Source: a virus. Taken from it: a DNA stretch of 64,000 bases. The DNA is taken from IMG/VR virus record IMGVR_UViG_3300002161_000764, positions 40,409 to 104,408 of that record. One strand, given 5' to 3'. Below the pieces are notes generated by a model. The model was not told the DNA's origin and did not search any database. It was given only the letters and a program-made list of their open reading frames with translations. The position numbers and the translations under genes were made by a program. Within the stretch, counting starts at the first letter, position 1, and every line of letters starts with the position of its first letter. Of the stretch, positions 51,121-59,878 are shown one piece after another.

Positions 51121-53940
51121 ATGAAGATTAATGGCTCACTGGTATTTGATGCCTCATCAGCGTCAGAAATCCAGAATCTACGTGTCGAAAAGGTAGCATC
51201 AAACCCAACTTGGGTTGCTGCCGATTCCGGCCGTGTTATTTTCAACACAACAGCAGGTATTCTGTACATTGGTGTTGGTGCACCAACCAGCAACTGGGTT
51301 GCCCTAGCAACTGGTGGTGATGCTACTGCACTGCAGACAGAAGTCAACAACCTCGAGGCTGCTCTAGGCACTGGTATCAATCCTGCCGATGGCACATTCG
51401 TTGCTGCTGCTTTCTCAGCATTCAACAATGTAACAGCACCAACAACATATACTGACGTTCTGTATCAACTAGACCAAGCCATCGAAGGCAAGGACGCCCT
51501 AGCTGAACTAAACGACGTTGATGTTACTGGCGTAGTAGGTGGTCAGTTCCTACAGTACAATGGTTCCACAAGCAAGTGGGAAGATCGTACTCTAGTTCTA
51601 GACGACGCTTCTGACGTAACACTAACCGCTCCAACAGCCGGACACGTTCTATACGTCAACGGTTCTGGTCAGTGGGTAAATGCTGCTCCAGGCGCAACAT
51701 CTGGTGTACAAGGCTATGATGCTGAACTTGCTGCTCTAGCAACAGTTGTTTCAGGTGCTGACGTACTACCATACTTCACCGGTTCAGGTTCTGCAACTGG
51801 CACAACTCTGACATCATTTGCACGCACACTGCTTGATGATCCAGATCTAGCCACTGCACAAGCAACTCTAGGCATTCAGCCAGTTGACTCAACACTAACA
51901 GCAATCGCTAGCCTAACTGGTGGCATCGTTGTTGTAAGTGCTGATGGCACTGCTGCTTATGCACGTACCCTGATTGCTCCATCAGAAGGTATCACCATCA
52001 CCAACCCAGACGGTGTTGCTGGTAACCCAACATTTGCTCTAGCAAATGACCTGAATGCATACGAAGGTCTAGCAACAACTGGATACGTTGTACGTACAGG
52101 CGACGGCACAGCAACAACCCGTGCAATCACTGGTACTGCTGGAAACGTTGTTGTAACAAACGGTGACGGCGTTGCTTCTAACACTAACGTTGACCTTGCT
52201 GCAGTAGTACAAGCAACTGGCGGTTCATTCCTAAAGGTAACACTAGATGGTTATGGTCGCGTAACTGCAAATACCGCTGTAACAACAGCCGATATCACTG
52301 CTCTAGTTGATGCTACATATGTAAACGTCGCTGGCGATACAATGACTGGCACGCTAAACATGGGTGGTAATACCATTACTGGTCTAGCTACACCAACTGC
52401 AGATACAGAAGCCGCCACAAAGGCATATGTAGATGCTCTAGCAAATGGTCTATCATGGAAAGATGCAGTTCGCGTCGCTTCAACAGGACCAGCAACATTG
52501 GCAACAGCTTTTGCTGCAGGTCAAACAGTTGACGGCGTAACACTAGTTGCTGGCGATCGTATCCTTATTAAGGACCAGGCAACTGCTTCTGAGAATGGCA
52601 TCTATATTGTTCAGGCTTCTGGTGCTCCAGTACGCGCTGCTGATATGAATGATGCTGCTGAGTTTGATGGTGCTGCTCTGTTCGTACAAGAAGGTACTGT
52701 TAACCAAAGCTCAGGCTGGACACAAACAGCAACCGTTGCTACAGTTGGTACAGATTCTGTCACATTCTCACAGTTCACAGGCGGTGCTCTATACACATGG
52801 GGTACAGGTCTTGGAAATTCTGGCAACACGATTTTCGTAAATCTTGGTGCTGGTATCTCCGAACTACCATCTGACGAAATCGGTATTGACCTATATGCCC
52901 CAACCGGCGGCGGTCTAATCCTAACACAAGATGGTTCTGCATATTCAACTAACGCAGCTGCTAAGCTTCACCTAAAGCTTGCTGCAGCAGGTGGTCTAAC
53001 GCAAGACGCAACTGGTCTGTACATTCCTGCTGATGGCGTAACAAACGCTATGCTGTTGAATGACTTCATCAATACTGATGGTGATTCAGGCACTGGTTCT
53101 ATCGCTCTAGGCGGTACCCTTGAAATCCAAGGTAATTCCGTACAGGGTATCGTAACTTCAGTATCAGGCGGTGTATTCGTAGTAACTGCATCTGATGCAA
53201 GCACCTCACAAAAGGGCACAGCATCTTTCGATTCAGGTGACTTCGCGGTAGCAAGCGGTGCAGTAAGCATCAAGGCAGGCGGTGTTGATAACAACCAACT
53301 AGCCTTCAGCACAGTAACATTTGCTGGTAATACCGGCACTGATGCAGTTGCTCTAGGCGAGACAATGACCATCTCTGGTTCTGGTGCAATCACAACAGCC
53401 GTTGGAACAGCCAATGATATGACAGTAAGCGTTGCTACAGCAACAACATCTACACTAGGTGTTGCAAGCTTCAGCAGCGACTTCTTCTCAGTATCAGGTG
53501 GTGCAGTCAGCCTAGCCGCAACGCTAGATGACCTAACCAATGTTTCACTAGCCGATGCTGCTACGACAGATGACATTCTAACCAAGACAGCAAGTGACTG
53601 GCAGCCAGTATCACGTGCAGCACTGGTCGGTTCTACATCAATCGATGCACATAATGATGTCACAATCACATCAGCAACTGGTGGTCAGGCTCTGATTTAC
53701 AATGGCTCACAGTGGGTAAATCGCAAGATCTATCACACAGAGACATTTGCTTCAGCATCAACTTGGGTTGTTACACACAGCCTAGGTCAGAAGTTCTGCA
53801 ACGTCACTGTAGCAGACAGTGCTGATGAAGTTGTAATTCCACAGTCTATCACTTTCAATAGCACTACACAGCTAACCGTCACCTTCAACACAGCAATCGC
53901 TGGTCAGGTAATGGTAACTGGCGTAGCCGCTGGTGCATAA
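51121..53940 (+). CDS. Large tail fibre protein
   Basis: 939 residues. The N-terminus MKINGSLVFDASSASEIQNL, followed by a GRVIFNTTAGILYIG block, is the attachment type common to T4-like fibre proteins. The middle holds a GLATPTADTEAATKAYVDAL block and a DGVTLVAGDRILIKDQATAS module also present twice in the 2973-residue protein. The C-terminal 70 residues are a copy of the beta module (ASTWVVTHSLGQ). Leucines are mostly CTA/CTG and the gene is GC-richer than its neighbours. It has strong AGGAG and ends at a strong terminator. It is the best candidate for the main receptor-binding fibre. Confidence 0.88.
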   Translation: MKINGSLVFDASSASEIQNLRVEKVASNPTWVAADSGRVIFNTTAGILYIGVGAPTSNWVALATGGDATALQTEVNNLEAALGTGINPADGTFVAAAFSAFNNVTAPTTYTDVLYQLDQAIEGKDALAELNDVDVTGVVGGQFLQYNGSTSKWEDRTLVLDDASDVTLTAPTAGHVLYVNGSGQWVNAAPGATSGVQGYDAELAALATVVSGADVLPYFTGSGSATGTTLTSFARTLLDDPDLATAQATLGIQPVDSTLTAIASLTGGIVVVSADGTAAYARTLIAPSEGITITNPDGVAGNPTFALANDLNAYEGLATTGYVVRTGDGTATTRAITGTAGNVVVTNGDGVASNTNVDLAAVVQATGGSFLKVTLDGYGRVTANTAVTTADITALVDATYVNVAGDTMTGTLNMGGNTITGLATPTADTEAATKAYVDALANGLSWKDAVRVASTGPATLATAFAAGQTVDGVTLVAGDRILIKDQATASENGIYIVQASGAPVRAADMNDAAEFDGAALFVQEGTVNQSSGWTQTATVATVGTDSVTFSQFTGGALYTWGTGLGNSGNTIFVNLGAGISELPSDEIGIDLYAPTGGGLILTQDGSAYSTNAAAKLHLKLAAAGGLTQDATGLYIPADGVTNAMLLNDFINTDGDSGTGSIALGGTLEIQGNSVQGIVTSVSGGVFVVTASDASTSQKGTASFDSGDFAVASGAVSIKAGGVDNNQLAFSTVTFAGNTGTDAVALGETMTISGSGAITTAVGTANDMTVSVATATTSTLGVASFSSDFFSVSGGAVSLAATLDDLTNVSLADAATTDDILTKTASDWQPVSRAALVGSTSIDAHNDVTITSATGGQALIYNGSQWVNRKIYHTETFASASTWVVTHSLGQKFCNVTVADSADEVVIPQSITFNSTTQLTVTFNTAIAGQVMVTGVAAGA

Positions 53941-53964
53941 ATCTTAGAACTTAAATTCTAAGTC

Positions 53965-53993
53965 AAAAGGGTGGCATTTGCCACCCTTTTTTT
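53965..53993 (+). terminator. Rho-independent terminator after the tail fibre gene
   Basis: AAAAGGGTGGC (53965-53975), loop ATTT, GCCACCCTTTT and further T residues: an 11-bp perfect stem with a U tract, 25 bp after the stop. Confidence 0.93.
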
Positions 53994-54001
53994 ATTTCTT
54001 C

Positions 54002-54009
54002 AATAAATA
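54002..54009 (+). promoter_or_regulatory. T4-type late promoter (AATAAATA)
   Basis: CAATAAATATTA follows the fibre terminator by 8 bp and lies 33 bp before the ATG at 54042, starting a new late unit. Confidence 0.6.
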
Positions 54010-54041
54010 TTATGTACTCCTCTACTTAAGGAAGTTCTGCT

Positions 54042-54644
54042 ATGAAATTCTATGGACATGCAAATCTTCAGACAAATGAACTGCAAAATGCTGTTCTATC
54101 AACTCTGACAACATTCCCAATTGACCCAAAAGTTGGTCAAGTTGCATTCGTAAACAGTATTGTTTACATCTGCACCGCAGTTGACCCTCTGCCTGCAATT
54201 TGGGTTCCCCTAACAAGAGAAATTTCTTCTTATACACATACTCAAGAATCAGCAGCAACTACTTGGAACATCACACATAGTCTCAACACTACAAGTGTTA
54301 ACATTCAAGTTTATGACAACACAAATAAGGTTGTCATTCCAGATTCTATCGAAACAACTGGTCCAAATACAGCAACAGTTACTGTAGGCACTTTGATGAC
54401 AGGACGTGCAGTTGTAGTTACAGGACATATCGATGGTCTTCAGCGTCCTACATATGCTTATACGCACTACCAAAATTCTTCATCAACAACTTGGACAATT
54501 ACACATAACCTTGGCTATAATCCAATCGTTCGTGTATTCATTGGCACAAGTGAAGTTCAGCCAGCATCAATCTCTCATCCAAACACAAATACAACAGTTA
54601 TTACTTTCACAACAGCCCAAGTTGGCTATGCACAACTTATCTAA
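54042..54644 (+). CDS. Virion-type protein with two copies of the beta module
   Basis: 200 residues. An N-terminal about 60-residue domain (NELQNAVLSTLTTFPIDPKV, GQVAFVNSIVYICT) recalls the GQLWYDT-type attachment region. Two tandem modules follow: YTHTQESAATTWNITHSL to GRAVVV, and YTHYQNSSSTTWTITHNLG to GYAQLI. It is probably a fibre adaptor or tip. Module boundaries are judged by eye. Confidence 0.7.
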   Translation: MKFYGHANLQTNELQNAVLSTLTTFPIDPKVGQVAFVNSIVYICTAVDPLPAIWVPLTREISSYTHTQESAATTWNITHSLNTTSVNIQVYDNTNKVVIPDSIETTGPNTATVTVGTLMTGRAVVVTGHIDGLQRPTYAYTHYQNSSSTTWTITHNLGYNPIVRVFIGTSEVQPASISHPNTNTTVITFTTAQVGYAQLI

Positions 54645-54656
54645 GAGGAGTCAAAA

Positions 54657-54884
54657 ATGCCTCTGACTAGAAGAGTCGCTACAAGTTACACGCATACGCA
54701 AGATTCTGCCGCCAGCACCTGGACAATTGTTCATGGTGTTGGAGGTTATCCAATTGTTGATGCATATACGACAAAGGACGGGGAACTTCTAAAGATTATT
54801 CCATCTGCAGTTACATATGTAGATGCAAATACCTGTACCTTGACCTTTACTGTTCCATTTTCAGGCTTTGCTACGGTGACGTAA
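54657..54884 (+). CDS. Single beta-module protein
   Basis: 75 residues consisting of almost nothing but one module (YTHTQDSAASTWTIVHGVGG to GFATVT) after a short MPLTRRVA start, with AGAGGAG upstream. A free-standing module suggests an exchangeable subunit that decorates a fibre or oligomerises. Confidence 0.7.
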   Translation: MPLTRRVATSYTHTQDSAASTWTIVHGVGGYPIVDAYTTKDGELLKIIPSAVTYVDANTCTLTFTVPFSGFATVT

Positions 54885-55097
54885 ATGAAAACTTTGTCTT
54901 ACATTCAAACCACTCCTGCAACCACCTGGACAATCACCCATAACTTTGGGATGAAGCCGGCGTGGGACCTGCTACTTGATACTAATGGTTCTCGCACTAA
55001 GGGGTACCCCCAAAAAGCAGAACACGTTGATGATAATACGCTTAGATTGACTTTTACAACTAACAAAACTGGAGCAGTAAGATTGATTGGTGTGTAA
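54885..55097 (+). CDS. Single beta-module protein
   Basis: 70 residues, one divergent module (YIQTTPATTWTITHNFGMKP to GAVRLIGV). The ATG follows the previous stop with no gap, so translation is coupled. It has the same likely role as its neighbour. Confidence 0.65.
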   Translation: MKTLSYIQTTPATTWTITHNFGMKPAWDLLLDTNGSRTKGYPQKAEHVDDNTLRLTFTTNKTGAVRLIGV

Positions 55098-55126
55098 AAG
55101 TTATATGAATAACAAGGAATACCCAT

Positions 55127-55591
55127 ATGAATTTTCTAACACTAAAAATATACGCCATTATTGCGGCTATAGTTCTTTCTGCTCTAGGAGGTTGGGCATA
55201 TTCAAAGCATTTGCAAATTGAAAAATTAAAAGACCAAGTTGTAGAAGAAAAAAATCTAAAGGATGCTGCAATTAATCAGCGAAATGAGGCTGCTGGACAA
55301 CGCGATAAAGTTATTGAACTAAACAAGTTGAGTGAGAGAACTATCGCGTTGATGCTGCAGGAAAAGGAAGATATTGAGAGAGCCTTATCATTGCTTGAAG
55401 ATGATAAGAAGAAAAATCAACAAACAATTTCTTCACTTAGTGCCAAGATAAGAAATCAATCAAACAATCCTGCAAACAAAGTTGAATTGAGCCCAGTGCT
55501 TAAAATGACTGTAGATGAAATTCAGAAGCAACGGCTTATACGCTCAGGCGTAATGCCTGCTGCTTCCGCACCAGCAGGAGGTAAAAAATGA
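55127..55591 (+). CDS. Inner-membrane spanin (Rz-like)
   Basis: 154 residues. One N-terminal transmembrane helix (about 7-24, IYAIIAAIVLSALGGWAYS), then a long periplasmic coiled coil (about 30-115) and an Ala/Pro tail. It overlaps a downstream lipoprotein gene by ATGA. This is the two-component spanin arrangement: i-spanin and o-spanin fuse the inner and outer membranes of Gram-negative hosts at lysis. Confidence 0.8.
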   Translation: MNFLTLKIYAIIAAIVLSALGGWAYSKHLQIEKLKDQVVEEKNLKDAAINQRNEAAGQRDKVIELNKLSERTIALMLQEKEDIERALSLLEDDKKKNQQTISSLSAKIRNQSNNPANKVELSPVLKMTVDEIQKQRLIRSGVMPAASAPAGGKK

Positions 55592-55947
55592 AGAACATAC
55601 TTATTGCATTTTTACTTATATTTTTAGGTGGCTGTGCCACTACAAAACCGGGAGATGGTTTTGTTCAGAAAGAGATAGTAGTTGAAACACAGTATGTTGT
55701 TAGAAAGGCATCTTTAGCCCAAAAGAAAATTCCTGACTATCCTGCACCAATAAATGTTGCTGCTGCAACTCAACTTGACCTAGCAGACTGGATTGCACGG
55801 TCTGAAGAGAGAATGCTGAACCTAGAGTCAATTATTAAGAGGCTGATTGAGTTTTATGAGAAGCCAATAACAGATGAAGAGAAGAAAGATGCTGCATCTA
55901 AGAAGACAGTCAGCACAACGACCACTCCTATTCCATCTGGTAAATGA
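55588..55947 (+). CDS. Outer-membrane lipoprotein spanin (Rz1-like)
   Basis: 119 residues with a signal peptide and lipobox LGGC (Cys16), then a short periplasmic part with Pro-rich PDYPAPINV and a helix, ending in Thr/Pro-rich sequence. It is the partner of the gene at 55127. It is a little longer than many Rz1 proteins, but gene order and lipobox are decisive. Confidence 0.8.
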   Translation: MKNILIAFLLIFLGGCATTKPGDGFVQKEIVVETQYVVRKASLAQKKIPDYPAPINVAAATQLDLADWIARSEERMLNLESIIKRLIEFYEKPITDEEKKDAASKKTVSTTTTPIPSGK

Positions 55948-55957
55948 GGTATGTTGA

Positions 55958-57604
55958 ATGACATGTTCATGCGCGCAACCAAAGATTTTAGAGGCAAATA
56001 GTACTGAGAATTCTGCACTTGGCAAAGAAAATCAAGGCATGCTGCCTGGTGAAAATATTGACTGCTACATGAAGAGGGCAGAGAGCCCTACAGGCTTAAA
56101 GGATGATGCTACAGAGTGGCAGAAAAACAAGATTAAAAATACTGGCATTCCAGTGAATGCCGATGGAAGCATAAACGTTACCTTCACTCTTACTCCCGAC
56201 AGTGACCGAACACCAACAAATTGGGTGTATACAGGACTACCGTCATGGCTGACTGCTGGTGGTACAAACAACGCAACTATTTCAGGAACGTGTCCACCTG
56301 CTGAGCGTGGAAAAGTAATTCAGATATTGGTTAAGGCAGTCGATGGTACAGGCGATATTGATAGTATCTCATATAAAGTTGCACCTGATGAAGCGAACAA
56401 TGACAACTCCATTCAACTCATTAATCCTCTTCCGGGTGGTACGGTAACCTCTCCATTTTCGCATGCACGTGTTGGACCGGTTGATGGTGTTGTAAGACCA
56501 CATAAGGGAATTGACCTCTCAACTCCCGGTCCTCGTCACCTGGTGACTGATATTGTTGCTGCAGCGGATGGGGTAGTAGTTGGTATTTCAACAGCAGGTC
56601 CTGGTGGTAATGGTGTAACTATAAATCATTTTACTGCTTCAGGAAAGTTGCTGTGTCAAACCTTTTACTGTCACCTTCAAAAGATTTATGTTGAGAAAAA
56701 TCAGAGGGTTGCGGCAAGTCAAAAGATAGGTTTAGAAGGATCTACCGGTCGCTCGACAGGAAATCACCTCCACTTTGAGTGTAGGCTGCTGAATGAAAAC
56801 GGTTCTATAAAGACATGGATTGACCCTCTACCGCTAATAAGGGGTCAGACAAATGTTGCTGGAAAAACAAACCCAGACAACACACCAGTTGAAGGAACAG
56901 TTCAGCCTCAAACTTCTGATGCACGTCTAACTACCTCTAATGCTGACTCAAGAGGTGGGTGCCCACCATTTGGTCCCAACTATCCTTCAGGAAGTGGGTC
57001 AGTTGCTCCTGCTCCCGCGCCTGGTACTCCTCCAGTACCACCTCCTTCGGCTGGTCCATTTGAGCAGGCTTGGTTTTTTACCTTGAAGCATGAAGTGGGT
57101 CCTCACTGGATGTCAACACCACAAAATAGCCCAGGCGACCCTGAAGTAGATGCCGGCGCAAAGGATACAAAGCAGCAAAAATTTAAAGTTGGATATGTTA
57201 AACTGCAAGGTGACACCGGCGGTCTAACAAAATTCGGTGTGGCACAGAATCCAAACCCAAGAGTAGATGTTGAAAATTTAGATTATGCGGGGGCAAAACA
57301 ATTTGGCTACAATGTGTTTTGGCTGGGTGGGGCGGCGGCGCTATTTGAGTCGTCAAAGCCAAAACTTGCAGTGATGCTGTTCGACATGAGTTACCTGCAT
57401 GGACCCGTAAGTGTTAAGAAATACATCCTTGAGCCAGCAAATATTGGTTCTCTAAGTGATGCAGATGCGTGTAAGGCGCTGCATGATGCGCAAAAACAAT
57501 ATCTAGAAAAAATTATAGCAAGAAGACCAACAAACGAAAGATTTAGAAATGGCTGGTTTAAGCGAAGCAAGGAACTTTTAGACTATGCCCTTTCACTTCC
57601 ATAA
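55958..57604 (+). CDS. Two-domain peptidoglycan hydrolase: M23 peptidase plus GH108-like muramidase
   Basis: 548 residues without a signal peptide. A putative-Ig (He_PIG-like) fold at 62-145, then an M23 endopeptidase domain with HKGID (H182, D186), H239 and HLHFE (H270, H272), a Pro/Ala linker (345-365), then a GH108-like domain with LKHEVG (candidate catalytic E379), GDTGGLTKFGV and FDMSYLHGP. It cuts both peptide and glycan strands. It follows the spanins, fitting an endolysin, but the nearby PAAR gene and the gp5 spike without a lysozyme domain allow a tail-associated role. Confidence 0.85.
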   Translation: MTCSCAQPKILEANSTENSALGKENQGMLPGENIDCYMKRAESPTGLKDDATEWQKNKIKNTGIPVNADGSINVTFTLTPDSDRTPTNWVYTGLPSWLTAGGTNNATISGTCPPAERGKVIQILVKAVDGTGDIDSISYKVAPDEANNDNSIQLINPLPGGTVTSPFSHARVGPVDGVVRPHKGIDLSTPGPRHLVTDIVAAADGVVVGISTAGPGGNGVTINHFTASGKLLCQTFYCHLQKIYVEKNQRVAASQKIGLEGSTGRSTGNHLHFECRLLNENGSIKTWIDPLPLIRGQTNVAGKTNPDNTPVEGTVQPQTSDARLTTSNADSRGGCPPFGPNYPSGSGSVAPAPAPGTPPVPPPSAGPFEQAWFFTLKHEVGPHWMSTPQNSPGDPEVDAGAKDTKQQKFKVGYVKLQGDTGGLTKFGVAQNPNPRVDVENLDYAGAKQFGYNVFWLGGAAALFESSKPKLAVMLFDMSYLHGPVSVKKYILEPANIGSLSDADACKALHDAQKQYLEKIIARRPTNERFRNGWFKRSKELLDYALSLP

Positions 57605-57618
57605 TTTAGGAGATTAAA

Positions 57619-58167
57619 ATGGAAACCTTAACATATGATGAAGCACGTCTTCAAATTAAAAACGGTGACATTATAAACATGTATAAGCACCGCGACACAA
57701 TTAACTACGTGTTTCACGCCTTCGTGGAGTTTTTTACTGGTTCTCCCATCTATCACACTGCTGTTGCAGTGTGGATGAAGTCACCTAACGGTGCAGAGCG
57801 TCTGATGGTTGTTGAAACAAATCTGCTAGGTGGCAAGAGAATCGTACCTCTCAGCATCTTCGTTAATGGCAAGCATAAACTAGAGGTCATTCACCTCCCT
57901 GAAGAGTATAAATTCTCTGATATGGAAGAAAAAATGATGGAACGTGTAGGCACACAGAAGTACAGCCCAATTGATCTCCTAACAATTGGTATTAGAGAGT
58001 TCTTTGGTCTTCCAAAGAAAGATTTAAATGGCGATGTTTGCAGCGAGCTTGTTGCAAAGATGTGGGCTTTTGCGGGTGTTCCTATCAAAGATACTCACAT
58101 AAGTCCTGGAAAGCTACGCTCTGTGCTATTAAATATGGGTATTAAATCAGGATTTTATTTTAAGTAA
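57619..58167 (+). CDS. Permuted papain-fold (NlpC/P60/YiiX-type) hydrolase
   Basis: 182 residues. KNGDIINMYK, then TGSPIYHTAVAVWM with H46, VVETN with E66, and GDVCSELVAKMW with C141: the His-before-Cys order is typical of circularly permuted NlpC/P60 (YiiX/C92-like) proteins, which act on peptides, lipids or amide bonds. It has AGGAG upstream. It stands between a wall hydrolase and a PAAR protein, so cell-wall or envelope work is likely. The substrate is unknown. Confidence 0.8.
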   Translation: METLTYDEARLQIKNGDIINMYKHRDTINYVFHAFVEFFTGSPIYHTAVAVWMKSPNGAERLMVVETNLLGGKRIVPLSIFVNGKHKLEVIHLPEEYKFSDMEEKMMERVGTQKYSPIDLLTIGIREFFGLPKKDLNGDVCSELVAKMWAFAGVPIKDTHISPGKLRSVLLNMGIKSGFYFK

Positions 58168-58466
58168 TGTCTGGCAACGTTGTACGAATTGGTGATAAGG
58201 TATCTTGTGGCGACAACTCGGCCTCAGGGTCAGGTAATGTGTTTGCCAATGGGATGCCTATTACCCATAATGCGCTAAAGAAAACAACTGGTCATGGATG
58301 CTTCCATCCAACAGTTTTTATTGGACCTTGGACACGTACAGTTTTTGTGAATAATGAGCCAGTTGCACTAAAGGGCAAGACGCGTATTCAACCACATAAG
58401 TGTAGAAAATCAGTACATGATGGCATTGCTTCAACAGGTGCTCCAACAGTTTATTTTGAAGAGTAA
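58167..58466 (+). CDS. 5.4: PAAR-domain spike tip protein (T4 gp5.4-like)
   Basis: 99 residues, Gly-rich, with paired short strands and the His/Cys content of PAAR tips: VVRIGDKVSCGD, GNVFANGMPITHNALKK, GHGCFHPT, QPHKCRKSVHDGI. PAAR proteins sharpen the gp5/VgrG spike. It starts inside the previous stop (TAATG). It is encoded 29 kb from the gp5 gene. Confidence 0.85.
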   Translation: MSGNVVRIGDKVSCGDNSASGSGNVFANGMPITHNALKKTTGHGCFHPTVFIGPWTRTVFVNNEPVALKGKTRIQPHKCRKSVHDGIASTGAPTVYFEE

Positions 58467-58472
58467 GTGCGT

Positions 58473-59009
58473 ATGAAAACACGGGAACTATTTGAGGTAA
58501 AAGAAAAAGTAGAGTGGGTCGCTGATGAAGATGCTGCTTTTCATTTACTTCTAAAGCGCTTAAGTTTAAGATATCGAAAGAAGCCATTTATGTACAAGGA
58601 TAGATGGTCATTTGGCGGAGAAATTTTTGATACTGAAAAACAAGAAATCACGCTGCCTCTAGAAAAGAGACTTGTAGGCGCTCAGAAGGCAGTAGCAAAG
58701 CATCTCTTTGACCTGCACAAATCTGGAAGAGAGGTTGTAGTTTATCAACCTGCGCGTTATGACTACATGCGTGGAAAGGCAGGTGTTTGGGCACTGTCAC
58801 CATCTGAATTTACAAGCCGCTTAATTTATGCTGATGACACGCTGCCAGCAGTTGAATCACTTGTAAAGGACAGGATGCAGAAGAATACGACAGTAGATGG
58901 CAAATATTCAATTGTGTTCCAATACGGTGTGTCAGACCCAAAGCCCCTTGAAGATAAAAAAGAGTCAGCGAAGAAAGCGTATCGAGTCGTAAAAGGCCCG
59001 GCTAAATAA
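58473..59009 (+). CDS. Hypothetical protein
   Basis: 178 residues from ATG 58473; a GTG six bases earlier is also possible. It begins MKTRELFEVKEK, another short amphipathic start. The middle is basic and aromatic (LSLRYRKKPFMYKDRWSFGG). No family recognised. It begins right after the PAAR gene. Confidence 0.65.
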   Translation: MKTRELFEVKEKVEWVADEDAAFHLLLKRLSLRYRKKPFMYKDRWSFGGEIFDTEKQEITLPLEKRLVGAQKAVAKHLFDLHKSGREVVVYQPARYDYMRGKAGVWALSPSEFTSRLIYADDTLPAVESLVKDRMQKNTTVDGKYSIVFQYGVSDPKPLEDKKESAKKAYRVVKGPAK

Positions 59010-59017
59010 AGAGCATA

Positions 59018-59875
59018 ATGACATATGTGCCACCATTCAAACCTGGTACAGAGGCTCAGTTAAGGTCAGTCTCTGCGCGCCGAGGCCGCCTTTTTTCTGG
59101 AGGGACGTACTTTAGATCAAAAGATATTGGTCAAGCAGCAAATAAAATTTCAGTACAAGTGGTAGAATTTTCAGGATCAGATGCAGTCTTCGTGGTACAG
59201 AATAACAACTTAATTTCTTCCGAAATAATTTCTGGTCCAGTACAAATAAATGTTCTATCTCTATCTCTCGACTACAATGAGACAATTGAGGTAACATCTC
59301 TCTCCTCACCCCTCGCAGCGGCGGCGAAATATAGCATTAGCGCACAAATAGCGCCGCCACCCCCAACAGTCACCCCACTTGGAAATTTCAAACTTTCTAA
59401 CTTTTTCAATATACCCAGTCACTTTTCAGGAATTATCACCCCGGGCTCATCAGTTTTCACACCAACTGATAAGATAGTCATCACTCCGCGCACTCGGGTG
59501 TATCGTTTGGAGCCACTTTCTGCGACCGACCCGGAGACTGGTAGCGCAGTGAATGGTTGGGATATATCTAACCTGCGAGCACAGGTAAATGCAAATGACC
59601 CATGGATTGAGATGCCTGAGAGAGGGACAGACGCGCAAGATCTGCCACCTGCGGCTGATAGTATGGTCTTATCTGCATTTGTAAAAACTAACCTATCTGG
59701 CGGTGATGGCCCGCCAGCCACCCCAAGCAACGAAAACACAGGTCCAACAAAAGCACTTATATTTGTTGCTTATGCTGAAGGACCAGATGGTGCAATGAGA
59801 GATATTGCAGAAGTTCGTGAATGGGTAGGAGAAAGTGCCTCTTCAGGAGAGTGGAGATCCTATCAAGCAGCGTAA
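59018..59875 (+). CDS. Hypothetical structural-type protein
   Basis: 285 residues, beta-rich, no catalytic motif. FKPGTEAQLRSVSARRGRLF starts a basic N-terminus; APPPPTVTPLG is a hinge; the C-terminal half has ALIFVAYAEGPDGAMRDIAE and ends in a Trp-rich segment. It is probably a virion component, last gene of the plus block. It ends 3 bp from a convergent gene with no terminator. Confidence 0.6.
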   Translation: MTYVPPFKPGTEAQLRSVSARRGRLFSGGTYFRSKDIGQAANKISVQVVEFSGSDAVFVVQNNNLISSEIISGPVQINVLSLSLDYNETIEVTSLSSPLAAAAKYSISAQIAPPPPTVTPLGNFKLSNFFNIPSHFSGIITPGSSVFTPTDKIVITPRTRVYRLEPLSATDPETGSAVNGWDISNLRAQVNANDPWIEMPERGTDAQDLPPAADSMVLSAFVKTNLSGGDGPPATPSNENTGPTKALIFVAYAEGPDGAMRDIAEVREWVGESASSGEWRSYQAA

Positions 59876-59878
59876 GGA

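Noticed and set aside
52968-53669. 233-codon minus-strand frame inside the tail fibre
   Set aside because: Antisense of a biased Ala/Thr/Gly-rich gene; low-complexity Val/Ala/Pro product and no promoter or ribosome site.
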